Source of the DNA: Spinacia oleracea
Lineage: Eukaryota > Streptophyta > Magnoliopsida > Caryophyllales > Amaranthaceae
Length of the DNA: 64,000 nucleotides
NCBI RefSeq assembly: GCF_020520425.1
Contig: NC_079490.1
Span: 1,922,001 to 1,986,000, forward strand
Direction: 5' to 3'
The translations under genes were made by a program, and so were the position numbers. Shown here in pieces: positions 11,162 to 24,016 of the stretch. The notes below the pieces were generated by a model, which saw only the letters and a program-made list of their open reading frames with translations, did no database searches and had not been told where the DNA came from. Numbering within the stretch: the stretch's first letter is position 1; every line of letters starts with the position of its first letter.

Positions 11162-11358
11162 AAGCTATGTTACTTCGGCGTACACTCTGGTTGACGGAGG
11201 GTGTCGGTTGTCGGATCATCCGATCCTTCAATACGACACCCAAATATATAATGACCTTGTATGAAATTTATTATAGAGTATAAGAGGAGAATCGGATCTT
11301 CCGATCCCTTGTCGCCTTGTCGGACATGACACCCAAATAGGAGTCTGAGCAACATAGC
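11162..11358. mobile_element. MITE with CTATGTTRCTYSG ends, present only in copy A
   Basis: Ends CTATGTTACTTCGGCGTACAC and, inverted, CTATGTTGCTCAGACTCC. The middle carries an inverted pair TCGGATCATCCGATC / GGATCTTCCGATCC and GTGTCGG/CGACAC arms. The paralogous site in copy B (after 19199) lacks it. The ends resemble a MITE common in other plants that begins with a TATGTTGCTCGGACTC-type terminus; no name is assigned. Confidence 0.75.
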
Positions 11359-12829
11359 AATTACATCTACAATCTCCTAGGACTGTTCAACTCCAAACTG
11401 TACTTGACTTTTCGTTCTTCAGATTTTCACCAAACTACTCATAGAAAACCCATTAATATTTATTGTTTTCATTTCATATCTTACTACTTGATAACTGATG
11501 CATGAAAGAATTTTCACCACATAAAGTACATAATGCATGTATTTGGTGCTTTTCATGACAGAGAAAAGGCAAAGTAGCAAAAGAAAACGAACCTTGTATT
11601 AATCAAAGAATTGTATTTTATTAAACCGAAAAGCCTCAGATAATCTTGTTCTCTATCAGGCACCCCAGCAAGACATTGCTTTTGTCTAAATTCCAAGCCT
11701 GAAGCAGTAGAGAACTTAGTGAACAACACATCATTTAATAAAAACTGAGTTTGATGACAGGAAAAGAAGATACGAGAGAAATGCGTAATTAGGAATTAAA
11801 GCTGATGAACAATTTCCCCAGCCCCTAAGGGTCATATAAGTGCTCCCTTAAGTAATGGTTAAGAAAGACCATTTGCTATGAATTAGCATAGATAACAGAT
11901 CAAAACAGTAGATTAATGAAGATTTGATTAATACACTGAAACTACAACCAGTAACCAATATTCAAGCATTCGAAAGGCTTGATTTCTCTCCCAAGTGAAC
12001 TCTTAAAAGCACAATGCAAAACAGATCAATATTCAACATTATCTCTCCTTCTCATATAAGCTCTCTGTATATAAAATACTTCTTCCCTAACTAACCCCCT
12101 TAACTTATTCCCCAAGATACCCATACTAACTTTCAAAGCTATTTCCTAAAATACCCCTCTCCATAATATCAGTTCCTTCCAGACCTGCAATAGTATGGAA
12201 TAAGCTCATGGGACATTTCTAAGGCCTACACCAACAGCAAGGTGTATCAGAAGCTGATGAGCAACATGCTTAAGGTACGCTGGGCATCAGTAGTCTGGCA
12301 TAAACACTATAATGCAGAGCAGACTGCAGACTGACTGAAGATGGGAATTTATACTGATGATAAGTGCTTAATTTGTGACTCCTACCATGAGTCTCAACAA
12401 CATTTATACGCAACCATATTAATTCTTAGGAAATTCTACATGGTTGCCTTGTGTTTTGCAGAACTCTAAATGGGAGAAAAATGGGAGGCTAGAGTGACCC
12501 AAAAAAACCTCAAACACGTTAGGGTGGATGGAAATCTGTAAACTTTTGTTTTAAAATAGACCCACAAAGTAATTTGATTTTTTTTTTTTTTTTTTTGCAA
12601 ATTTGAAGTTTATGATAAATTGGATGGAAAACGCACATAATGTCACAGTATTGTGTTTTACAGAACACAGCGTCATTTTTTTCCCCACCATATTAAATTT
12701 CGCAAAACACAGGGACACCATGAAGAACTTCCCTTTATTCTTTAAATGCACACATGACACATAGAAAGATGTGCATACAACAACCTCTAGACTCGCTGGG
12801 TTTACAGCATCATTCATCATCATTATCAT

Positions 12830-13366
12830 TAGGGGTGAGCAAAAAGTCAGGGTACCCTGAATCGGAACCGGAACCTGTTGTGCAGGTTCCGGTTCCGGGT
12901 AACAAATTTGGGAACCTGTTGCAACAGGTTCCGGTTCCGGGTAACAATTTTTTAGAGCGGGTACCCTGTTGGGTACCCTGTACACACTAATTTTAACGTG
13001 GAGTACCCAAAATAAGGAACTGGGCCATATGAAAATGCTTCATATGCCCAAAATATAAAACAATCCAAGCTAATTTTTAGAAAATATAAATATAGAATTA
13101 CAACTTAAGCCCAAACTATAAAACAATCAAAGCCCAAACCATAAAGTAGATAGTTTTTCAATAAAATATAAATATTTTACTTCAATTTTCAAAATTACAG
13201 GGTACCCTGAATCGGAACCTGTTGCAACAGGTTCCGGTTCCGGTTCTTATTTTCAGGAACCTGTTGCAACAGGTTCCGGTTCCGGTTCTCATTTTAAGGA
13301 ACCTGTTGCAACAGGTTCCGGTTCCGGTTCCTGGAATTTCAACAGGGTACCCTGTGCTCACCCCTA
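12830..13366. mobile_element. hAT-like non-autonomous element, family VI
   Basis: Ends TAGGGGTGAGCA and TGCTCACCCCTA are perfect inverted repeats. The 8-bp flanks ATTATCAT lie at 12822-12829 and 13367-13374, although they fall in an ATC-rich microsatellite. The interior has GGGTACCCTG near both ends and tandem GGTTCCGGTTCC with GGAACCTGTTGCAACAGG palindromes repeated at least five times. Confidence 0.85.
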
Positions 13367-13374
13367 ATTATCAT

Positions 13375-13480
13375 TATCATTACCCCATTGCCTCAAAGAG
13401 TCCCCCGCAAGAAGCGGGGTAAGGGGGGGTCGGGTGTACGCAACCTTACCCCGCCAGTACAGCACACAGTTAAAAATATT
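13375..13480 (+). repeat. SINE-like repeat, 3' truncated
   Basis: TATCATTACCCCATTGCCTC, then GCAAGAAGCGGGGTAAGG and GTACGCAACCTTACCCC, matching the copy at 16978. The family VI element inserted in its microsatellite head. Confidence 0.5.
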
Positions 13481-15219
13481 TTGCAGTTCAGCAGTTGGGT
13501 TCAAAGGATCGACAGTGGCTTCCAAGCAAGAAGGGGTCATTCTGGCAAGTAGCAGCATTGGTGAGCCAGCCATGGAGGGCTAGGAACGACTCCTATCGGA
13601 GTGCAAAGTTCCAACTGTACAGAGTATTACATAGAAATGGGGAAAGTCGTTAGTTAGATAGATAAGGATTAATTGCTTAGTTTACTGTATAGTGATACAG
13701 TGCTATGTTTAGGGCCAGCTTGGCATTATTGTAAAGATCAGAGAAGTATATCAGGGAGTCCTTCCTAGAAGGTTTTCCTGTGCTTCACTGATCTATTGGA
13801 GATTGTATTCACATGCTGTTTGTGGAGAAATACAAAAATTTCTTACCAACAACTAAACCATGTATATATGATACTCCTATAATCTATAGTAGGCTAGAGG
13901 ACCACCTTCAACAACTGAAGAGGTGAATAGGGCTGCTACTACTAAATAATGGCATGAGTCAACGAAACAGAGATTGGTTTTTGAGAAGCACAATCATCAA
14001 AAATAATTAGTCATACACAACGCAAAGGGTGAACCTGATTAAGAAAGAGTGCCACAAAGATCTTTTGAGCACTCAGTGACTTTGAAAACTTCATAGGAAC
14101 AAGAAATCTGAAAATGATAAAGCATACAAGCTGCTGTTGTGACCATCTACAAAAGGAAAGATAGTAATTACACCTACATGGCCAAGAAAATAGACAATGT
14201 TTATTATCCACTCTAAAACAACACCGGTCGTATGAATTTATAATGCTTTGTCCTGTTACTATTGTGATTCTTGTGAAGGTGCAAAACAAATGTGTAACAA
14301 ATATTGAAAAAAACGCACCAACTGAACAAGAGTATGGCCTAGACGGCTGAAAAGATTAAATGATTACAGCACAGAAATCACGTGTCACCAGTGAGTCCAA
14401 ACAGTAAACACAAAAAAATGATGTAACTAATGAAACAAGATAAAAAACATCTATATATGGTGCACTCGACAAAAGATACACGCAATCTAGCAAATACGTA
14501 ACAAAATCAAATCAAATAGGTTTCAGCATAACAGTGATCATTTCATATCGAACATTCTTTATGCCTTATTTCATATTGTTGTTTCATATAGCCTTTAACG
14601 AGGTGTTCTATCAATTTGTTGAGCCGTGAAAATAATTTCCATCTGATTCATATGCTTGTAAGTTGTAATTGAAAATTTGACATATTTTCTGTTGCCGCAA
14701 AAATATTCATCAAGGGATCAATTTGTATTCTTTTAGACTCAGCTAAAACTAAACTCACTATAGAGGTGCTCAGAAACAAGAACTGACTACACTTGTAACA
14801 TGTAGATTTATTGAAAAACTAAATTAAACAAAGATATAGAGGAGCATAAATAGTCTAATTTTCCCCTAAAAAAATAGTCTAATTTCCAGTTTCCGGCTTA
14901 ACAAAATCAAAAATTTGAAACCTTAGAGAGAAAGAAAAGATGGGGAGAGGAGGCGGCGGCTTAGCACATTTTGTGACAACCCTTCTTATTCAATGATTGA
15001 TAGAAAGGTGACATACACTAAGCAAGAATGAAAATACAACCAACATTAATATCACTGAGTGAGTATTGATGTGTGGATCTCTATTCTATGTGGCTTAATT
15101 AGCCGGAGATACCTAAGCTAGGATTCCAAGGTTTCTCTAGAATGCTAGAGCAAGAATAGGGTGTTTCTTCTAAAGGACCCCACTTTGTGACGCTCGATAA
15201 GGGAAAACCATAATGACCA
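13480..15219. other. Non-coding part of copy A
   Basis: No supported exon. Aligns loosely with 19.5-20.6 kb. Probably the 3' flank or introns of the minus-strand gene. The short open frames on both strands do not match between the two copies. Confidence 0.4.
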
Positions 15220-15753
15220 CTAGGATTCCAGCGCATCAACTACTTCGTGGGACCAATTCCTGTATTGTTCAACAACTGCATCTAGAAGTTGTTCATTCAC
15301 TGGCTGAGGGTTGTTGGATGAGATCTTGAAGTCTGCAGTGGATGCAATGGCATCATTTTGAACAGTCTGGTCGTGGGAAGAACCAGAAGAAACCCCATGA
15401 CATTTGGCATTCTCAACTTTAACAGGCGGAAGACAATGACTTTCCTGTCATGGGAACATCAACATTTGGTATGACAGAAGAATGGCCAAAAGGGGTATCT
15501 ATAAGCCCTAAAAAAATGCTTCCACTGATTCCACTAGTGGAATTGATGGGTTTCCCATGACATCAGATACGCAGGAATCATCAAGTATAGAAGTAGGGTA
15601 TGGCTCTAGTTCTATTTGGTCAGAAACGTCAGAATGGGCAACAAACTCTTCCAACAACCATGGGCTAGATATGTTTGGGAAAAAAGGTTCTTTCCCAGGA
15701 AGGCCGGAACCTTTAGACAAATTGCTGTCATGTTTCTGGGAATTACCAGCCAT
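15220..15753 (-). pseudogene. Unrecognised protein, copy A, frameshifted
   Basis: I do not recognise the family. It starts MAGNSQKHD at 15753 and shares with copy B the stretches LEEF, SDQIE, ILDDSCVS and PSIPLVESVEAFF. After SVEAFF the frame hits TAG because a T run is one base short relative to copy B. Further on, four bases are missing (ATGACAGG against ATGATCAAACAGG). The net shift of five is not compensated. A third segment is open again, from KVENAKCHG to DALES before the stop at 15220-15222, and has no close counterpart in copy B. It also has one rather than two copies of the VPM(IKQE) repeat. It could be rescued by splicing, which cannot be excluded without transcripts. Confidence 0.6.
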
Positions 15754-16977
15754 GGAGTGAACAAGTGCTATTGTGCAAAAGAAAACGAAAAGCTTTGGGG
15801 GGTGAACTAGAATTGGGATGAATTCTCTAGGGTTAAAATATAAGGTTCCGTTGAAGGATTGGACCCTCCTTTTAACCTACACATCAATTATAAATATTAC
15901 CATAAAAACTTCGTCAAAATGATTATTGGCACCAGATAAGAGTGGTGACACGACACCAAATAACCAAGTACAATGTTTTTGCAGATACGCTTTCCTCAAA
16001 TAGATACCTTTCCCTATACCTTTAGAGATGTATACAACCTACATTGAACAGACTGTGAAAACCCCAAATTATACGGTCAAACTGCCATGTTCTAACCGAT
16101 CACCTCAGTTTTGTCCTTCAATCATCCACTATTGCTTTTGGAGCTCAATATCACCAGTCAGACACTGGTATAAGTGTGAAAATAAATGACAAAGGGTGAA
16201 TTAGGCAACATATCCTAATGCCTAAGAGAGAAATTCTGGATATTAAAATATATAAAGAATTAAAGATATGTTCAATAATTATCTTCCTGCATAAAAAATA
16301 TGCATATCGGCGTGACCAACCGCGACAATCCATTGTATTAAATTCCCATAAGATATCAAACCTGACTATTCTAATTTACAGCAAAATGTAAAGTATGTAA
16401 GTATCGAGAAACATCCATCCCCTTCCTAGATGCCCACCCTTGGTTTACCTATTAAAATATTAAATTACCTAGTTTACTCTATAAACTCTCCTAGTACTTC
16501 TCATAAAAAGTGCCTCCACCGGTGAGCAAGAACAGAAGAGGGTCATGGTAGTGCAACGTGCAAACGGTAAAGTGTTCTGGCTGTATGATATTTAGTAACG
16601 CGATAATGGACACATGAAAGAAAATCAACATTATGAGAAGCTTCCAAAAGAATTATTTCCTTTGTCATTTCTGGGCCCTTTTCCCATTTGTAACATAAGG
16701 AAATGGGAAGAGAAAAAAAACAGCAGGGCAACTAATGTACTTCTGTACTGTAAATATCAAAGGAAAAACGGGTTTAAATGTTGAATAACAGTTAAACCAA
16801 GAAATAGTAGTCACTCATGTGACAACAGACATCTAGAAGGCTAGAAGTGCATGAAGGAAATAGAATTCGGTTCTTGCCATCTATTGCTGACATTGGCATG
16901 CATAAAGTGCATGATGAAAAAACATACAAACAAAATCACACTAATATCTCTCACAAGCTCAGCTGTTTGGTCAATCA

Positions 16978-17110
16978 ATATCATTACCCCATTGCCTCAA
17001 AGAGGCTCCCGCAAGAAGCGGGGTAAGGGGGGGTCGGACGTACGCAACCTTACCCCTGCAATTGCAGAGAGGTTGTTTCCAATTGACCCAAAAGCGATAA
17101 CAGGACAACA
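16978..17110 (+). repeat. SINE-like repeat, most complete copy
   Basis: ATCATTACCCCATTGCCTCA, then GGCTCCCGCAAGAAGCGG, GTACGCAACCTTACCCC, AGAGAGGTTGTTTCC and CAATTGACCCAAAAGCG. Serves as the uninterrupted reference for the copies at 8790 and 13375. No A/B box pair was identified, so the SINE label rests on resemblance. Confidence 0.5.
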
Positions 17111-20100
17111 ACGGGACGACCATCTTCTACTTCATGGAAAGGAAGCGAAGAGGTATTAAGAGCCATTTTGATTTAGTCCATCACATCCCACAGCCAAACG
17201 AACAAATGAATCTTTGGCTCCATCGGAAATGGACAAAGCTCAGCTGTTTGGTAACAGGTAACTTTACGGCCACACAATTGGCATAGGAAAATAAAACCAT
17301 TTCCATAATCCTGAATCCTGATGATCATCATGTATAGTTAATCCTCCAAGAAATGAATTTGTGAGTGGCATCGGCAACTTAGATTCCACTCATTCCAAAG
17401 TGACCAAAGAAAGTATCCTAAAACTCTCCAAGCCAATAAAACTAACATTCAAATATAATGCAAGTATAAATTTTTTGTTATTGATGTCATTACTATGGAG
17501 TAAAGGAAATCAAACAAAGGAAACTTGAGAAGAAACATCCAAAGGTCACCATCCCCCTGCCACCTCCCCAGTCTACACAGGTCAATGCAATATCATTCGA
17601 CAAAAGTAGTCTTTGCAAACGACTTAGAACTGAAAAAAAATTCAACAATTACAATCCGAAAGCTTCATTAATAACACACAGACATGTATAAGCATTGCCC
17701 TACAAAGAAACCAAATCAGCCAGCGGCTGAAGCTGCTTTTCTATTTTGAAAATAATTCAAGTAAACTTGATACATACCAGTATAATGTCCCCTAGCAATG
17801 TTATTAGCAACATCCTCCTTTCCAAATAAGCTGCTCCAGGATGAAAATACTGGTGATAGGTTCAAGTTCTAACCTCATGAATAACAATAGGTTCGAGTTC
17901 GACGAAGATGGCATGGAGAACATGCTTTCCAGCACTAATCTCGCTGACGAATGTGTTAGAAGCATCATGTCCAACTCCAATTTTGCTGTCATTCATATAC
18001 CAAAGTAATAGAAAGTGAATAGATAGCTTTATTTCCCAGATCTAATGAAATACTAACTTTGTAATTCAAATGAAAATTAACTATCATTTACGCAGCATCA
18101 CAGAAGTCCGCGGAACAAAGGAAAGCATGTCATTTGTGACAATACAGACATAATCCACAAAACATTCATACTAATGTCTTACAATACTAGTAATGATGTA
18201 AACTCCAGAGACACCTTATTGTATATTAAGCTTTTGCATTTAGCCTTTTTTGGACCAGTAATACCAAATTCCAGTAATCGCATAGCTTCCAGTAAACATA
18301 TGCAAGAAATGTTAAGACTACCATGCTAGTACACAAACAAGTAAGAAGCAACTTAACCTTTTGATTATAAACTATTACAATCCATAAGCAACTTCAATAT
18401 CCCCAATCAGCAGCTACCCAAGCAAACAAGGAAAACATAAATGTTCACAGACTAACTTATATAGAAGCTTCAAGCCTATTCAATATTCATATACTCCAAG
18501 TAAGCCTACGGCCTCATAGGAATTTTCACATAAACAACTACCATCAGATTGCACAATCCCTAAAAACTAAACACTTGCTTTTTGAAGCCTTATAAAACCG
18601 ATAATAATGCCAACTTCGAAACACCAATTCATCTTTTTGGGGGGGAGGGGTTTGGAGGAAGTACATAGATAAGATACATGCATTCTTACTATGGTTATAG
18701 CACGGTGGTATCTTCCAATAAACCTTAGAAATATGTTGACTATCCAACTACTGATTAGCAACAAATCAAAAGAAAACAACTTTGACAAGTTTTCTTTTTA
18801 CTTGGTTGATTACAGTTTATAACAAACTGCATTAACCTTCTAAGACAGTTATCATCAGTAAGACAAGCTACATCGACACTACTCCAATAGCTCCAATCCT
18901 CCAAAGAGGGACGGGGAGACTCATGTTTTCCAACAACAGCAATTTCGTTTCCATTTGACCCTTAATCCAGTATGCAACAACTCTGCTACTTCACGATAAA
19001 TAAGAAGTGCAAAAATCTATTACGCTAATTCATTTACTTCTATATAATCCAAAAACCAACCAGTAGTAAACTTTTGACTCCACTCAAAATAGACAGGAAT
19101 TATAAATTTATAATATAACAACAGAAGCTAAGAACATAGTACCAGATTCTAAAAACATAAGTAAAAAAAAAATGCACTTAATAACATATTCCAAATAAGT
19201 CTACAACCTCCAACTTCTAACTTTCAGTTCTTCAGATTTCTATCAAACTACTTGAACTCATTAATATTTAATGCTATTAATGCATCTTAAGAGTCAACGA
19301 CTGATGCACGGATGAACCTCAACCACGTAAAGTAAATTTACTGCATGTATGTGGGGGGCGGGGGTTCTCACAAGGGCTAAACGGGAAACTAGCAAAAGAT
19401 GATAAACCTAACATTAGATGAATTAAATGAGAATATTACATTGATGTGTGAAATTTGACCTTACATGACAGGAAAAGAAAATAAAAAAGGAATGCATAAA
19501 TGAAAATTAAGGCAGACCAACAATTTCCCCTTAAGGTCTCTAATATCCTCTCAAGATCAGGAAACACTCATGGCCATTCCTTAGCTTAACAATAGTGAGC
19601 TAAGCAACCCATAAGCAGTCGTCAAATAGGTGACTAAGGATGCTAAGTTTCAAATAATGACATGCAGTCAATGAAACAGAGATCAATTTTTGAAAACCAC
19701 AATCATCATTGATCATACATCACTTATCAATTGTCATACACAACTACACAAGGGTGAGGATGAACCTTGGTTATTAAGAGTGCATCATAAAGATCTTTAT
19801 GAAAACTCAGTAAGTTTGAAACCTTCGATAAAACAAAAAATCTCATAAACAAACAAAATTAAATCCTCTCCCTATCTAGATGGGGTATGAAACAAGCCAC
19901 AGTTTTGAACATCTACGAGAAGGAAGATAGCAAGTGGATCTAAAATTCTAAATGGCAAAAAAGAAACTACACAATGTCTATTCTACTCCAAAACACCACT
20001 AACATTACAATGATTTCTACTGCAGTGCAGGCGCAATTCAAAAGTGTAATGGAGATTGAAAAGTTAGAACTTCGTGTTCACTTTGATAAACAAAATGTAC

Positions 20101-20633
20101 ACTTCGGAAAAGCTGAAGATCACAACGTAGCAAACTACAGAGAAATCAATGCATCACGGGTGAGTGAAAACAGTAACGATGTTTGTATCACTGATGGAAC
20201 AAGAGAATAAATATTTAGGGTAAGCTCGACCAAAAATTTATGCAATGTAACCGACGGTACAGCTGAAATTCTAAGTGTACTCTAATAGAAGATTCATAAA
20301 ACTTGAATAAATGCTTCCAATTAAGTTTTCAATATAAAATGAACTTGCTCCTTGTACAATAGAAAGATCACATGTAATCTATCTATAGTTTAAGACTCTA
20401 CAATGGAGCAGACAATAATATGGACTTAATTTTATTGAGTAGGAGTATTCCATAGGAGGATATACTTCTATGTGGATCTCTATTCTATATGGCTTAAAGA
20501 AGGAAAATCTAGACTCGATTACTAAGGTTTTACTAGTACGCTAGATAATGGAGCATTTGGTTGTTTCTTCTGAAAGGACCTCACTTTCTTATGTTCAACA
20601 AGGGAAATCCATAAGAGCTGGATCTCCATTAAA

Positions 20634-21149
20634 TCAATTTCTTGGAAGACAAATCCTTGGTTGTTTAACATCTTCCGCTGGAAGTTGTCCATTCACTAAG
20701 GACGGATGAGGGTTGTTAGATGGGAGTTGTTCATCAACTTCGGCTTTCTCAACTTTAGCAAGCTGAAGAGCATGACTTTCCTGTTTGATCATGGGAACAT
20801 CAACATTTGGTATGACAGAAGAAACAACCAAATGTTCCTGTTTGATCATGGGAACATCAACATTTGGATCTAAATGGCCAAAAGGGGTATCTCTAAGCCC
20901 CAAAAAAAATGCTTCCACTGATTCCACAAGGGGAATTGATGGGATGCTCATGACTTCAGATACACAGGAATCATCAAGTATTTTTGTAGGATATGACTCT
21001 TGTTCTATCTGATCAGAAACGTCAGGATAGACAACAAACTCTTCCAAAAAATATGAGCTAGACATGGTTGGGGTATCTTTCCCGGAAAAGGGGTGACCTT
21101 CAGCACGGCCCTGCGGCCTACAAGCGCGTCTCTGCCGCTTATCAGCCAT
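20634..21149 (-). CDS. Hypothetical protein, copy B of the duplicated locus
   Basis: 171 aa, acidic and low in predicted structure; family not recognised. Residues 1-28 are basic and differ from copy A. Residues about 33-83 are conserved with it (LEEF, SDQIE, ILDDSCVS, PSIPLVESVEAFFLGL). Then a 16-residue unit containing NVDVPMIKQE occurs twice in tandem, at about residues 94-103 and 113-122. MIKQE fits the psi-K-x-E consensus for SUMO attachment, so there are two candidate sites. The open frame, similarity to copy A and ATG context support coding, but no domain, transcript or intron structure was confirmed. The C-terminal tail after PAEDVKQ may be a shifted frame or part of an unspliced intron. 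Confidence 0.5.
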   Translation of the reverse strand: MADKRQRRACRPQGRAEGHPFSGKDTPTMSSSYFLEEFVVYPDVSDQIEQESYPTKILDDSCVSEVMSIPSIPLVESVEAFFLGLRDTPFGHLDPNVDVPMIKQEHLVVSSVIPNVDVPMIKQESHALQLAKVEKAEVDEQLPSNNPHPSLVNGQLPAEDVKQPRICLPRN

Positions 21150-21912
21150 GGAGAGAACGAGAGCTTTGTGCAGCAGAAAACAAAAGGCTTTTTAGAGTAA
21201 ATTAGAGATGGGATGAATTCTCTAGGGTTAAAAGATGAGGATCGGCAGAAGGACTGGACCTCCTTTAAATATATACATGAATCATAAACATTACCATAAA
21301 AGCCTCATTCAAATGATTCTAGGTGCCAGATAAGAATTGTGGCATGGCACCAAATTACCAAGTACAATGTTTTTATAGATGATGTTCTCTTGAAATGGAG
21401 ATCTTTCCTGATATACTTAGGTGTGTATGGAATCTACATTGACGAGAATGTAAATCATAGGATCAAACTGCCACGTTCTTTCTGAACACCTCAGTCTTGG
21501 ACTGCGAACACCCACTCATGCTTTTACACTTGGAACTCAAATCACTAATTTGATAGTGGTATAAGAAAGTGTGAATAATGAATTGAGGCAAATTTGGAAA
21601 CATATCAAAATGCCAAGGAAACAAATACTGAATATTTGAAATCCATAAGGATATTTTCCATAACTACCATTTTTAGACTAAATTTATGCTCAAACAGTAA
21701 TATATTTCTACATAGGCATGATGCATGAGAAACCGTATTTACCCATTGTAAAAAATCACATAAGATATCAAGCATGACTGCTCATATTTGCGGCACCATG
21801 AACGGTACTGTATTGTTCAACAATTATTTTCCTTTAATTCTATTATTTTGAGCAAAATCTTTCATCCTATTCAGAGATCCCCAGCCTCAGTAGTTTACCT
21901 ATTATAGAGATA

Positions 21913-22165
21913 TACTTCCTCCGTTCTTTTACTTGATCTGTTTTATTTATCACGCTTGCCAATGCATAACTATAACCATTAACATCATAATTTGTCTTTA
22001 AGTAAAACTTATAAAGTTGGTATTTTGATAGTAACCATTGAGCCGAATCTAACAAGATCCATATGACTATTTTTCCTTACATGAAAATTACAAAAGACAA
22101 TGAAATGAGAGTGTGTGAATAGTGTAAAAGTCAAACCGACTCAAGTAAAAAGAAACAGAAGAAGT
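21913..22165. mobile_element. Stowaway-like MITE (CTTCCTCCGTTC ends)
   Basis: Begins TACTTCCTCCGTTCTTTTAC; ends with a partial inverted match AAAAGAAACAGAAGAAGT. TA target dinucleotide at the left. The inner words CACGCTTGCCAATGC and GAATCTAACAAGA also occur in the related element at 26133. Confidence 0.65.
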
Positions 22166-22928
22166 TTTACTCAATTTAATATCCTAGTTCACTTCCTAGA
22201 AAGCTCTTCCACCTGTGGCAAAAGAGAGGGAGGCCATTCATAATTTATAAGTGCAAACTGTTATCGGAGCAGGATGTACATTAGTTCATATTGCCATAAT
22301 GGACACGTGAAAGAAAATCATTATCCATGAATCTCGTGAAGATGCCAAAAGCATTTCTTTATTTATTATTTTCTACCCCTTATTTCCCCATCTCTAACGT
22401 AAGGAAAAGAGAAACAATTACAATTGACCAGCAAGTGTATCTCTATACTGCCAACACCAACGGAAAAACAACTTTAAATACTGAATAATTGCACTACTAA
22501 AGTCAAGAAATGTTGGAAACCTCCTCTAGTTGATAATAACAACAGCAAAAAATATGGACACTATGCATTTGACAGCCAACACCTAGAAGTGCAAGCAAGA
22601 AAAAGTAGGAAACAGAAATCCATCTTTGCAGTCTATTCCTGATATTGGCGTGTATAATAAGTTAACAACACAACTTGCAAACAAAATAAAACTAGCGTCC
22701 CTCACAAGCTCAAGCTGCTCAGATCTTAACGAATATGCCCATGGTCCTCATGATGAAATATCAAGCATAATTGATATTCAAGGAAATAAATTGGTAAGTG
22801 GCATTATAAACTTAGATTTCCATGTGACCAAAGAAAACATCCTAAAACATTCCAAGACAATCAAACCAAAATTTACAAAGATTGTATGCATCACTGTTTC
22901 AACATTAATCTTATTATGGTAAAATAGG

Positions 22929-23560
22929 AAACTAAAACAAAAGGAACTTAAGAAGAATCATGCACACCCCGCCTTCACCCCACCACCTCTCCAGTCCCTA
23001 CACCGTGTGACTGCAATACTTTCCCATTATACAAAAAAAGTATGTCTACATGTTTTGAACAGATAACCAATTCAACCATTACGACCGAGAAGCTTCATCA
23101 TAACCATTAACAAGCCACAGACATGTATAAGCACTGACACCATATTCATCCCGCTAAGCTCTCTTTCACGCACAACAAGGAGTTAAAAATACTTAACATG
23201 AACTGGTATAAAACTATCAACCCCGTAAAAAAAGAAACTACTCGTAAACCAAAGGGAACTTAAGAAGAATCAAGCACACCGCGCCTTCACCCTGCCAGCC
23301 CCTATACTGCAATACTTTCCCATTATACAAAAAGAGTATGTGAAAATGACTTTGAACAGATGACCAATTCAACATTACGGCCGAAAAGCTTCATCATAAC
23401 CATTAACAAGCCACAGGCATGTATAAGCACTGCACACCATAAACACCATATCATCCCGCTAAGCTCTCTCTCACGCGGCGCACGCGCGCGCACACACACA
23501 CACACAAAAAAGAGCTAAAAACACTAAACATGAACTAGTATCAAACTATCAATCACATAG
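22929..23560. repeat. Local tandem duplication (about 310 bp) at the end of copy B
   Basis: About 22945-23225 and 23252-23555 share GAACTTAAGAAGAATCA, CTGCAATACTTTCCCATTAT, AAGCTTCATCATAACCATTA, ATGTATAAGCACTG and TATCAAACTATCAA in order. The second copy holds a purine/pyrimidine microsatellite at 23476-23506. Confidence 0.85.
23476..23506. repeat. CG/CA dinucleotide microsatellite
   Basis: Alternating GCGC then CACA run, a sequence type able to adopt Z-DNA. It occurs only in the second of the two tandem copies around it. Confidence 0.8.
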
Positions 23561-23793
23561 AAAGCTATTCAGAAAATGGCATTTTAATAATATGTCTCGA
23601 TTATAATTCCTAACAAAACACACAATTGAAGAACAATTAACACAACAGAATTGCAATAATTATCATAATAGCATGCTTCGTTTTTTTATAGCTTTGACAG
23701 ATTTCACATAAATAAGCAACAGAATTAAAGTATTTGATTATTTATTCACTTACCTCATCATGAAATTAGAAACAATTCAAAGTAATGCACATG

Positions 23794-24016
23794 CTAATCA
23801 GGCTGCTTAATTTCTGATTCCTCATTGCAAAGATCACCTGCAATATGAATTAATTGCGCATTAATGAACAACAACGAGATGAAATTATTCATAAAATATC
23901 CCCAAAAAATGCAGAAAATTGAGAATTAAGCTGAATTAGAAACCTAACTTTTTTCCGACGCAGTAATCAATATCGGGAGGAAATTCGAAATATGAACTTC
24001 GAGAATTCGACTGCAT
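23794..24016 (-). CDS. Possible 38-residue peptide or upstream leader frame, two exons
   Basis: On the minus strand an ATG at 24014-24016 opens MQSNSRSSYF and runs to a donor after 23944 (AAGTTAG|GTTTCT). A consensus acceptor, TATTGCAG, precedes 23837. Joining gives a short acidic tail ending IKQPD and a stop at 23794-23796. The same second exon ends at a strong donor (GAG|GTAAGTGA) after 23754, so the transcript continues downstream towards copy B. It may therefore be a 5' leader with an upstream frame rather than a protein gene. No homology recognised. Confidence 0.3.

Larger units (their letters stand above)
10480..17800 (-). repeat. Tandem locus copy A
   Basis: This block aligns in pieces with 18.2-23.2 kb. 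Matching anchors: CATTCAGCCTTTTTTCGG (10547) against CATTTAGCCTTTTTTGG (18238); ATAACATATTCCAAATAAG (11147 and 19181); the coding block 15.2-15.75 against 20.6-21.15 kb; GTGACCAAAGAAA (17400 and 22827); and CAGACATGTATAAGCA (17680 and 23117). Copy A is longer because it gained the MITE at 11162, the hAT-like element at 12830 and two SINE-like repeats. The two copies are well diverged, so the duplication is not recent. Confidence 0.75.
18180..23230 (-). repeat. Tandem locus copy B
   Basis: Counterpart of copy A (anchors given there). Carries the MITE at 21913, which copy A lacks at the matching place, and an open rather than broken coding block at 20634-21149. Outside that block the short frames look random. 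Confidence 0.75.

Noticed and set aside
12551..13422. Frames with QVPVPV-like peptide repeats
   Set aside because: Products of GGTTCCGGTTCC repeats inside the family VI element, not a protein.
16851..17159. 102-codon plus-strand frame
   Set aside because: Runs through a SINE-like repeat and is not preserved in the tandem copy.
23400..23510. CRISPR-like or other prokaryotic arrays
   Set aside because: The tandem repeats here are simple microsatellite or segmental duplications in a plant nuclear context; no regular spacer structure.
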